Part shown: positions 32,674-44,200 of the stretch, piece after piece | Layout of the letters: the number at the start of each line of letters is the position of its first letter | How positions within the stretch are numbered: position 1 is the stretch's first letter | Origin: Haliotis asinina | Taxonomy: Eukaryota > Mollusca > Gastropoda > Lepetellida > Haliotidae | Assembly: GCF_037392515.1 (NCBI RefSeq) | Contig: NC_090291.1 | Span: forward strand, 40,221,501-40,285,500 | Length of the DNA stretch: 64,000 nt | Direction: 5' to 3' | The notes under the pieces: generated by a model | Told to the model about the DNA's origin: nothing | The model's input: the letters and a program-made list of their open reading frames with translations, nothing else | Databases searched by the model: none | Position numbers and translations under genes: made by a program

Positions 32674-34320
32674 AGTTCCCAACCAACAAAATCCAGTCAC
32701 CCTGATGTTCATTCCAACTATATATGCAGGTGTAAGTCAAGTGTATTGCACATTGAGTGCATGGGTCCATGAGGCTTGGTTGATCCACACGTGCACAATT
32801 GTTGCAGTCACCAATCACTGGATTCTACGTGGTAGACTTGACTGATTTATTAAAGTCATAATGCAGTTAATCCTCATAATCTCCAGGGTATATGTTTTGT
32901 TAAATCTCCATTAGTGCCCGGGATGCATTTACAATAATTGTATTACCTCCCTTTGTTGGCTTTTTATCCAATCAAGTGTTGACGCTGCAAAGTTCTGTGT
33001 ACCAATCTGAAATGATGATATTAAACGTGGCAACACAATTGTTTTAGAGGTACCCTGAAAGAGGTAGGAGGAGTTCTTGAATATAGATTTTGAAGGTTTC
33101 AGACTTACTTATTTGTCCGTATGTTTTTTACCCTAAATCTGATTCAAACAGTGAGCAAAATTTCAAAGCTGCATCCACCATTTTTGTTGACACTGGCAAG
33201 CTCTGGTTTACCTCATTGGCTGTTGCACAGAGGTGGATCCAGCAAGTGGCCTCTTGAGATTATCAAGGATAAATGCAACTGGAATATTGCCTAGGGCAGC
33301 TTAACCAACAAACAATACTGTATTCCATAATCAAGGGACACAACTCTGCATAGCAAACGGATGAGTTATACACAACTGAACCATTAGTGCCACAGCCAGA
33401 ACATCTTCCACATATGCCACAAGAGAAACAAACCCAGTTATGGCTCATTTTAAACAAACACACAGCCCATCTGGCCACCAGGAGGAATAATATAACAAAC
33501 ATAATATCATTAACATGATATTTATTTTCGTAAGTTGTGCAGATTCATAATTTGCAAAGATATAATAACTATTTTAAGAGGTAATTAGGAACCTATCATA
33601 CAGCCTTGGGCTAATACTTACAATATACACAGAAAGAGCTAGGGGACACAAAGATGAACACACACAAAAGCACTTTCATACACAGAAACTTGAACTCCAT
33701 AAATTCAATTCCAATCAAGCGCAGTCTATTAACCAGTTTGAATCCACAATATCAAATTTCTCACAATCTTCAGTCAGCTGTGACATAACCATGAGAACAC
33801 GTATCCCTTAATTGATACATTTTGACTAGGAATAACAGCATGGGTACTTCTATTAATGTTAATTTTGTTATTTGCCATATAGTTGCTCAGTCAAATGTTT
33901 GTAAAATCATAAACCACATTTACCATAAGAAGCACCTACAGTACGTAGAGAACAGATAAAGAGACTCTTGTTAAAACAAGACAATTATAAACTGTTTCTA
34001 GACTGAACATTGTTGAACATATTTTGTTCAGACATTGATAATGATTGACATAATGACACATAATGACACTTCATGATTGTAGTTCCATGGAAATAATATT
34101 CACTGCAGCTTTGTATGAAATATGGATTGTCACAATAACCTGTGGTTTTCATAGTGGGGACTTGAGATAATTTTCAGACTAGACTGGGAGTTTATTATTC
34201 AGCGTACTTAAGACAGTGAATACGGTAATAATTTTGGTTCGTCTGAAATAAACCTTTATAAATCATAGTCATACTGACATTTGAGTGATAAGCATTTTGT
34301 CTGGTTTAATCTGTCCATGA

Positions 34321-34450
34321 TATGTATGGGGTCTAGTCTGTTGTACAGACCCTGAAGCAAATATATCCAAGAAAGCCCACGCAATGTGGCAAGTCTAGAA
34401 TTCCTTGCAAGGATGGGGATATGCTTCCATATTTTAGAGTGTTCATGGAT
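34321..34450 (+). repeat. TAGTCTGT element, truncated copy
   Basis: TCTAGTCTGTTGTACAGACC, ATATCCAAGAAAGCCCACGC and GTGGCAAGTCTAGAATTCC match the first half of the elements at 56163 and 56878. Confidence 0.75.
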
Positions 34451-34611
34451 GATACAGCATAGATGCTGCTGATGTTGCCAGCATCAGGTGGCTGTGGGAA
34501 GGATCATGATGGCTACATGTAGGAGTCATTCGTCAATATTTGGCACAATAGCAAGATAGGACAGGGACATTAGCACTCAGGTACTCTGAGCCCAGGATGA
34601 TCAAACAAACA

Positions 34612-34722
34612 TCCTGAGCCTTGATTTTAAAAGTTCTCTTGGCCCTAATAGTCGTAAGTGCCATTCATTAACATTATCTTACGACAATCACAGCACTAAG
34701 AGAGCTTCAAACATCTAGGTCC
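34612..34722. mobile_element. Small palindromic element, copy C
   Basis: CTCTTGGCCCTAATAGTCGT on the left and TCTTACGACAATCACAGCAC then AAGAGAGCTTC on the right are near reverse complements; the ends read ...GAGCC and TAGGTCC. Confidence 0.75.
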
Positions 34723-36495
34723 TGTACTAAAGTTTCTTAAAAAACTAAAGTCTAAAGGGATTAGTCATTTACTACTGGGAGGGGTATCAATGAGATTAGG
34801 GGTGGGCAGGCTATGAAACAGACACAGTCAAAGAGTGTACCACCCAAATATATCACAGCTAATCAAAGAGTTGGGGAGACTGTATAAAAAGTGAAATTTT
34901 AATTATCAAATAATTTTGTTCTATACATTTTGGGATTTGTCATTTATAGGGGATGTTAGGAATAAAACCATTCAGACCCCTATTTTCATAACATGCCTAC
35001 TTCCTGAAGACAAATCATAAACATATCAAGTCTTAAAATGTAGTACTCAATAATATAAGGGACTGCAAACATACTCTATTGATGTTGATTTAGTTACTTG
35101 CAACTTATTGAATCATTTATTGTTTTGGTTTTTTACTAAGAACATTGTTGATAATTAAAGGGTAATCTGTTTCAGGTGCTTAAAGTTTGATAATGACAAC
35201 AGAGTTACTAACATGTGTGTCATGAGTTACTAACATGTTTGTCATGAGGTACTAACATTTTAAAAATAAATAGCCATAAAGTGACACTAGTCATAGGAAC
35301 ATATACAATTTGAAATATTATAAGTTACAAGGTCAGAAAGGTTTTATAAATGTTTATAGAGAAGTCATATGTGCAATCAAATAATACTTCCTTCCACATA
35401 GTTTTCAGGCAAACAAAACAATCCTGAACATTCAAAGGGGGGTAATTGTTATTGTCTGTGCTAATGATAAACACCAATAGTTGCTGATTCTAAACTACTC
35501 AAGATCAACTGAAATAACCTGAAAAACGTCATGGCAGTTTTTCACAATCCTCACTGTAATCTGACTCTAAATGTCATTTTATAAGTGTTGTTTCTGTTAC
35601 AACCTGAAAATATTCCAGCCTGTATTAGGCACAAATGAAGATTACATGATTCACTTAAAATACATTACTGTATTCACCGTGATAAGCATCCAGGCTCCCA
35701 GAAATAAGTTAAACATGTTTCCAAAACTGATGATTCCCCCGAATGTTTTTATTATGGCAAATATGGTAGTGGGTTTTTGCACTAAGAAGTTATATAAAAA
35801 AAACAGAATGTATTATCTCCAGTCAAACTCAGATACTTTATTGCTATATCACTATGATAATGATTGCATCTATCAAAGGCAAGCCCTTATCTCTCTCTGA
35901 AGATTCTCCTGGTAAGTGTAAATACTGGTGTATATTCTGTATGGCAGTGTATTGACATTTTAAGGTGTGTTCAGATCTTAGGATTTCCATAGCTGAGATT
36001 ATGGCACTGTACAGATCATTGAAGCACAATAATTTCAAATTTAACTGAAATAATAGAATTTTTTAAGATCAGTCAACACGCTCTACATAAATACTTTTCA
36101 TCTTACACTTCCTCCCATTCCTGGTGTCTGTTGCTTTGAAAGATAAAAAAATGCATGTCTCCCTGTTGTTGTTTTTGTGAGCTCATTTTTCAATCCCAAA
36201 ATATCACCCCAAATATTTAAATATTCATGATCTCTCAGTATTGTATACCAAGTCTTGTAAATAGAGTTGACACTATAACTTTCCTGTTCATTTTATTCAA
36301 ATTTTGAAATTTACTATACTGAGGAAGACAACAACACACACAGCTGACAACATGTTGAGAAAGTACAATAGGTTTCTGATATATTTCAAATATCTTTTAA
36401 ATTTATTCTACTTCAAAATCTTTCTTCCAAATATACAAACAACAAGCTTGTCATTACATGTGATCTGAGGCAACCATGAGCTAAATGTTCAGCGA

Positions 36496-36815
36496 GGGCT
36501 AGATAAATTTTATTTCTTGTTTTACGGATATTTTTTCAAGAATAAGAAAAAAATAGTAAGTTATTTTCCCTGCTCAAAAAATAAAATCCACTTTGCATTG
36601 GCCAAAACTTTAAACTTAGAAGAAAATATTCTTTAGGTATTTTTTGGTGTGTGGATATGTGCCCTATATAAATATCCTATAATAATAAATTGCCTAAACT
36701 AAATTACCTTAAGTATTTAGAAGGATTACTATTTCGGTGATTATTTATCCCTCCTGCCTTTAGCTTTTCTGAGGGCACAAATCCGTAAAACAAGAATTAA
36801 AATTGGTCCGGTGTA
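36496..36815. mobile_element. GACCARTTTTAT inverted-repeat element, fourth locus
   Basis: GGGCTAGATAAATTTTATTT then CTTGTTTTACGGATATTTTT on the left; CACAAATCCGTAAAACAAGA then ATTAAAATTGGTCCGG on the right. The arms are about 45 bases. Confidence 0.85.
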
Positions 36816-37017
36816 AAGTTTAACATTTGCTATTGCTGCAAGGATAGGTTAAAAAAGTACCGCCAAGGTTAAACACTTATGATGTTCTCATGAATATTCA
36901 TACAACTGACAAAACAGTCTTATAGATGTACTCTCATTTAACAAGAAATGTTAACTACAAGTACACATATAACTGCCTGTACCTGAAAGTAACGTACTTA
37001 TTGCAGATCATTTATAT

Positions 37018-37023
37018 TTTATT
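37018..37023 (-). terminator. Candidate polyadenylation signal of the FOG gene
   Basis: First AATAAA (plus-strand TTTATT) downstream of the FOG stop codon, implying a 3' UTR of about 1.3 kb. Further signals occur at about 36508, 36285, 35117 and 33521, so a longer 3' UTR is possible. Confidence 0.3.
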
Positions 37024-37479
37024 CAATATAAACTTAGTGTTTCACCAAGGAGCCCAAAAGGGCAGGGTGACAGAATTTCAAAAGGGGCACCCTAATGCCC
37101 AATGACAGAATTCCAAGCATTATTCACGAATAAAATTCTTCAAACTCAAAAGAGCACAGTGGTTTCACCGAGCATCAACATAAAATAGAAACTTAATTCA
37201 CCAAGTGATAATATCAATTCTACCATGAATCAAGAAAATATTAGATTCTGAAGGAAGGACAGGGTGCCATATGAAAGAAAAGGGCAGTGCACCCTGCCAA
37301 AATGCCTAGGATATACACTAGAATTGCTTGTGTGTGAATGTGTGCATAGGTCCACTAGAAAGACACCTAGTAAGTATCCGATAGGGAGTTTTGTGTAGAA
37401 GCACTATAAGATCACGTTGTACAGGCCAGGGTAATAACAAATAGACCCTTGACAACAGGCAAACACAGCACAAATATAA

Positions 37480-37735
37480 ACCATGTCAGATGTAATTAGC
37501 ACCCTGGACATGTCAGAAGCACTTCTTGGGAGAATTTCTTACAAAAAGGGAAGACCTTGGTAATCTGGACCCTGGCCTAACCATGTCAGAAACTTTAGGA
37601 GCACTTATTGGAAGAATGTGGTGTAATACATTAGAACCTTGTTAATCTGGACCCTGGCCTAACTATGTCAGAAACTATATAAGGACTGATTAGAAGAGAG
37701 TGTTCTAATACAACACTGAATCTACCCTGGACTAA
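37480..37735 (-). repeat. 81-bp tandem repeat in the presumed FOG 3' UTR
   Basis: TAATCTGGACCCTGGCCTAA starts at 37561 and 37642, and CATGTCAGAAAC recurs after each. A more diverged unit precedes and another follows. Confidence 0.75.
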
Positions 37736-38337
37736 CAATGTTGGTATCTCATTAAACTGAACCTTGCAAAATGTCCATAAATAATCAAAGTAGTATCAAT
37801 ATTTACCACAATTCTATAATCCAGAAACCTGCATATCAACTCAATGGAATTATGAGGAACCAGATTAACAGGGTTTAACTTTAGATCATTTCACAATTTC
37901 TCATAACTGACATGGCTAGTCTCTTGAAAACAATCCTAACTCATTTCCTGTAGGATATACCGGTACAAGATTACCAGGAATAGGATCATATGTGGTCTGG
38001 ATTACTAAACTTAAGACCATACAAGACATGTTTATCAGAATGTGTGTAAGTATGCAAGGGTAAGATATAAAAAAGCAGTGATAAATATATGTGATGGGAC
38101 AGAGTGCTAACTAAACCATTTACGGTAATACTCAAGTGTGAGTAATAATATAATATATAACAGTTTCTGTTTGGTTCAAGACCAATTCCTCCTTTTCAGA
38201 TTTGTTAGGTGTGAAAGAGGTAGAGACATGCCTTCAAACTTGACCAATCACACAGCATGACTAGTTACACAGTCATATATCTCGACCAATCATGTGAGAA
38301 ATTAGTTGCACATTCAGTTCATAACCTGCTGGACTCG

Positions 38338-41204
38338 CTAAGCTGAGGCAGAGGGACTAAGTTCCTCGCCTGTCTTAGCTGCAGTACAGTAATACTTCTT
38401 ATGGGCCAAGAAGGTGGCTGGGTACGTGAAACTAATATCACAATTCTTGCAATACTTGGGACCTTTGTCTGTCTTTGGTGAGGTGGGTTCAGGGGAGACA
38501 ACTGATGTTCCCACACTCGAGGGTGGAATCAGGAAGTATGGAAACACAGGCCCAGATGAGAACATAATGGAATGTGATCCGGATCCATTTGAAATGTCCT
38601 TCCGGAATATATCCGGGGAGTGTTTATCGTGCCCTGATCCATGTGATGTTCCATCCATGGGGGATTTGGGTTGAGATTTAATGGGGGGCGATGTGGGCGG
38701 GTTGAGTGGGGAGAGATGGGAGTTGGGGGATACACGAGAAAAAGGAGATGCTCGTACACTCTGTGCCCCATCAGACTTAGGCGTATAGGATCTGTCCTGA
38801 GTGTTTTCTCGCTTTACATTTTCTTTATTTGGACTTGAAGGAGAAAGATCCCGGTCTTTATCTTTCTCCAAAGCAGCATCAAAACCAGGGTCAATGGGTT
38901 CGGACTTAATGTGTACTGTACTTTCCTGACTTGGAGGTCTTTGGTCAGGTGTGGGAGATTTCTTGGGGCTTGTAGGACTAGGGCTTGACTGTGGAGGTGT
39001 GTGGATGTCCTTCACGTGAAAAATAAGATCTTCTTTTGACTTGGCCATGTAGGAACACTTGTGGCATTTCAGAAGGTCCTGTTGGTATTTCAGGGCCATC
39101 TCATGGATTCGCATGTGGACATTGAGGAACTTGAGATTTGGGAAAGCTTCACGACACACCGGGCAGTGTTGTGTTTGTTGGAGAGAACCAGGGGAGAGGA
39201 TGTATTCAGTCTTTTCAAATGATTTACGAGATCTGCGTCTCTTGTAGGGTTCATTCTTTAATCGAATCAGCTCAGCTTCCATATCAACAGGCCCATGGGA
39301 TGTCTGGCCATTTGTCTGAATTGGCATCAGCGCTGGTTCTTCATACTCTATCATGCTATCATCTGTGAACTCTTCACCATTGTCAATATGACTTTTCCCA
39401 TGCATTCGCATCCCCCGAACTGTATTGCCACGGTAACCACACACTGTACACCTGAATGCCCTTGTAGGTGCATGCACCTTCATATGGTCTGAGAGTCTGG
39501 TATCAGTCTGGGTGACATAGTCACAGTGTGGACATCTGAAGAGAGGCATGGATGTGGACTCCCCACTACACAGATGAAGCTTCAGGAGGCGAGATGTTGT
39601 GAACACACTCTCACACCTATCACATCGGAAGTCCACGATTTCAGGGGTTACTGGTGTTTTCGGTGCTGGAGATTCTTGTTGACATTCAGAAGCCTGAATG
39701 ACTATGGAGTGGCCACTGTCCTTACCATGTGGACAGTAAAATTCCTTGTGAGCCTTCAGAGTGCTTGCGGAGCTGAACTTGATCTTGCAAGGGACACAGA
39801 AGAAGCGATAATAGATGTCCTCAGATGAGTCCATTTCTGATTCTGCTTCCTTCTGTTGGTCAGGATTTGAACTCAGTACTTCTGTGTGCATTGGTGATAC
39901 AGAGTCAGGACTGCTCTTTGGACTTCTCAAACTCTCGGATTTCGGGGGAGTTGAAAATTTTGCTTTTTTACCTGAACAGTAGTGTTCTTTGTGGATGAGA
40001 TAGTTCTCATGTTTGTAAAACACTATGTTACAGTCTGCACATTTGCTGATGGTTGCTACAGCTGAGGGAGGCTGCAATGTTGCCACTGCTTGCGCCGCCA
40101 CACCTGCCACAGACATTGGCAAGAAGTGGGGGTTGAGGCCCTGTAGGTACGGACTTGTTCTGTGTCGTACATGCTCCGGTGATCGGGACCGAGATGACAA
40201 ACTTGGAGATGTGTTATGTGGTGACTTAGATCTGGAAACTAGCTGGGGTGACCTTGAACTTTCATGAGGTGATCTCGAGTGATTTGAGGTAACAGATTTA
40301 GGAGAGGTTAAAGGTGGAGACTTGCATTCTATGAGTGAAGGAAATTCTTTGAGAATAGCTTGACTCGTAATGAGTTTGAGAGAGTCTTTAGCCATGTTTA
40401 AGATCTTGTTTGGAGATTTCTCTTTCTCGGGGCTGTCATCTTTCTTTTTGCTCAAGTCCAGGGGTTTTTCTGAACACAAAGCTGCAGATTTTGACTTCTG
40501 GTGTGCCTCAGTTGGTACTTTTGTTGGAGATGGAGAAGGTTCTTTCAAGGCTGTAGATGTTGAGCTCACAGGAGGAGGAGCAATTACCGGCTGGACAATC
40601 ACAGTTGGCATGGTGATGCCCATATCACTGGTTGCCATCACTGGAGCAGCAAATATAACTGCCGTCTGCCCCGGGATCACAGCAGCTGACGACACAGCAG
40701 AAATAACAGTCTGCGTCATGAGGGGTCCGGACGGGAGGAAAAGATTCCTGTGTGGCTCAGAGGGTTGTGAAGTAGGGGAGCTGTGTGATGAAGTGCTTTC
40801 AGCACCCAATTTGTCTTCCCATGACTCTTTCTTTGGGGTTTCAGATACATCAGATCCATTTCTTTTGTTGCAGTAGAATTCCTTGTGACCTTTAAAAGTG
40901 CTTAGAGATGAAAATTGTATATTGCAGTCTTTACAGTAGGTCTCAGAGAGGGGTACGGGGACATTGCCAACTTCATCATTGTCATCTGAAGGTCGGTTGT
41001 GGATGCGTCGATGACGGTTAAGGCTCGAAAGTTTATCTGCAGTGTATGAACAGTGAGGGCACTGGAACGTTTGACCCATTTTGGAAACTTTTGGTGGTGG
41101 AGAATCTTGATCCTGTTTGTAGGAAGGACCATCAGTCTCCAAAGGTCGTTTTAGTTTTGACTTCTCGTCTTCATCTGCTGTCACAGAAATTTCTGCTTTA
41201 GAAT
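38338..41204 (-). CDS. ZFPM: FOG exon 7 (large terminal exon, ten fingers and CtBP motif)
   Basis: One 2867-base exon from acceptor TTTATTTCAG to TAG 38340-38338, as in vertebrate FOG genes where the last exon carries most fingers. It includes EKPLDLSKK, all fingers after the first, two paired classical fingers joined by HAPTRAFRC (902-950) and the terminal C2HC finger. The antisense frames here, up to 168 codons, are shadows of this exon. Confidence 0.97.
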
Positions 41205-44200
41205 CTGAAATAAAGAGAATCTTTCATAGAGCATAGGTTAGGCAGGTTTGGCAGTAGTACTTTTACATTTCATTTCTTCTCACCATACAATGAAACAATA
41301 GAAAAGAATAAAAAATACCTCATTTACAAAGATATTCAGAAAAGTCTTATGGTAATACATACGAAATATTCCATACTAAAAGTATGTGGTTAAAGGGTTC
41401 ACTCATCATGCTGAAAACCCAGGTTCATTCCCCACATGGGTATAATGTGTAAAGCCAATTCCTGATGTCCCTCACTGTGATATTGCGGGGATATTGCTAA
41501 AAGCTCCCTCACTCATACTTAATGGATACATTTCAAGAGAAATGGGATAAATTCCTTTGACCCTTCAAATTTCTTGCAAAATTTGGCAAAAAAATATTTA
41601 AGGGATGATTTCAAAAAGTCAGAATCAGATGTATCTCTTACCCTCATCAGTATCATTTTCATCAGCATTCCGACCGCTGCCGTCACCCTCCCTGGCAGTC
41701 TTCTCGCCCAAGTCTGGGGGCTTCTTCGAACAGTAGTATGCCAGATGACCTTGAAGAGTCCTTGGACTACTGAATCTCACACTGCAGAATGGACAGCCAT
41801 ATATGAGGGCAGCTGAAACAGAATACAATGCTTTAAATAAAAATTTCATCCTGGCTTATTTGAATGCTTTTACAGTGAAACTATGTTGATATGAATGATA
41901 TATTGCCATCAACATGGCTAAGCTGCTGGATGCTAGTTGAAGTACTTCACACTGATTTTAGTTAATTTGCAGCAGGGTGAAGCAAACAACGGCCTTGCTT
42001 TTGCAAGAAGAACAATTAAAAACACCTTCTTCCTGTCGCCCACTGTCTTTCTTTTACAGGCACCATTGTTTGAAATAACTGCCTGTCTGACTGACTGGTA
42101 TAGGTTATTTTCAACACCGACTGCCAGATTCTCAAATTAACCTGCCTAACAGTTAGAGTAAAATTTAGACATGTATATGAAGATATTCATCAGTTTTAAT
42201 TTAATTATATTAAGTATATAATTAGTGGGCAAGTAAGTTTTACACCTAACCAGCATTGTGGTCTGGCGGAAAATTTTGGGAGTTCCATACCTAATACATA
42301 ACAAAATCACAAATGATGTTCACACACTGAATATAGCAATATACAGCACATGATACAATTATTACAAAACCTACAGAAAGAGCATATTGTGAGTATACTG
42401 TGGTAAATGCTAGTGCATTTATTGACAATGTCCTCACCATGATTTGTGGGTGACCTTGACCTTTTTGAAGGCGGCACCGCTGATGGTTCTGGTTTGACTG
42501 GTTCCTCTTCCTGAACTGGTGGCGGGGGAAGGGCAGGTACAGGAGAACTTGACTGTGAAGGAGATTCATTTTCCGCATGGTACAGGAATGAGCCAATCAG
42601 CTCTGAGCCTTCCTCCAGATCAGACACAACCTCGCACCATATCCGGTCACCTGAAGGAGGACATGTCTCTCAACTAGCTGTTTGCATATCTACCAGCAAT
42701 TTTAACTTTTGTTATGAAACATTTCGCAAAGAAAAGACCTGTTGAAAATTTTACTATGAAAAAGTTCACAAAGAAAGATCAACAGGAGTAATGCTGCCAT
42801 ACAGTCTGCTCTACCATTATGAGCAGTGTAATAATTTACAGGCTTGTATACGCTTGTCTTGATCTCTTACAGTTACACAAGGCACATAAGAAGACACAAT
42901 GCCATTAAAAAGTGGTCAAATGTAACATACATTGTATTTGGGATACACTTTTGGAAGCCATGATGATTAACAGTGTGCTGTGATCAAGTGCCTGAATTGT
43001 ACTCAACCTAACAAAAGATCTAGAATGTGTTCTTTACCATGAAAGAGTAATCCCAAATATAATATGATACATGTGCGGTTGTTCTCAATTTTTCTGCCCC
43101 CAAACAACTTTTTCATATCATCTGTATGCTGTTTTAAGAAAGAACAAAAGAAAGATCACACTAACTTGTGAATTCACATGAACAAGTTAAAATCTTAGTC
43201 AGTACTAACTGTCGACAGGATTAAACTTCCTGGGACAGGATTAAATATTTTTAGAAAGACATATATTGATACAAAATGAAGGTATTTCAATATTTCTGTT
43301 CTAGTCAAGCAATATAAACGTTGCTTATAAATTATCAGTTGGACCAAACAATCCAGTGCCTGTTACCATGAGCTGTAATCAACTCAACTATGATATAATG
43401 ACATGCATCAACCAAGTTGTCAAGCTTGACTATATGGTTAGCTGTATCATATGAGAATCACTGGTTGCTGAGAACCAATTCAATCAATTATGAGGTTCCA
43501 ATTATAAGCATGTTAGCGGCCAAGTCCTGGAACAGACAACTATTTTCCTCACCTTCAAGATGTACACATGTGTTTTTGACAGCATTGTTAGTTGCCGTCC
43601 TCAACAAGGCAAGCCAGGCACCAGACTGTGCTGTCACATTCACAAGTATTGGTTCCGTTTTTCCAGAAAACTGAGGGATGAAAAGTGTCTGGTTAAATAT
43701 TGCTCTAGAATTGCTGATTTAATATGTTAATTAAATGAAAAATAATAGGGTGTTGAGAGAAAACTAGTCCCTTCTAGAACACGAGTCATCAGAAGATGAC
43801 ATATCCCCCGGCCCCCACATGTTTGAGAGGACAAATAATCTGAGAGTTACTCATTGTTTTTTCAGACTAAGTTTGAATTGTTTCCATGGAATTCAGGAAA
43901 ATCATAAATGCCATATATCTGTAACCAGCAAAGTTACAATTTCATATATCTGTCAAGATCTGTTGAAAGATATGAAATGGTTTTCGAGTTGTGCTCTGGG
44001 AATGAAACTCACCCCTCCATTTTGAGACTAAGTCTGAAACATTTCCATGGAAACTGAGAATATAATAAATCACAGAAACCTGTAGAGAGCAAAAGGCATC
44101 ACTTTGGGGTCTGCAACACATATCTGCCAAGTTTTACGGACAGATATTAAGAAGTTTTTGAGTTCTGCTCCGGAAACGAAACACACCTCTCACTTTTCAG

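Noticed and set aside
35571..35900. 109-codon plus-strand frame
   Set aside because: No recognisable motif, AT-driven composition and no splice or promoter context; lies downstream of FOG on the opposite strand.
40370..40876. 168-codon plus-strand frame
   Set aside because: It is exactly antisense to FOG exon 7, whose zinc fingers prove the minus strand; the frame has no domains.
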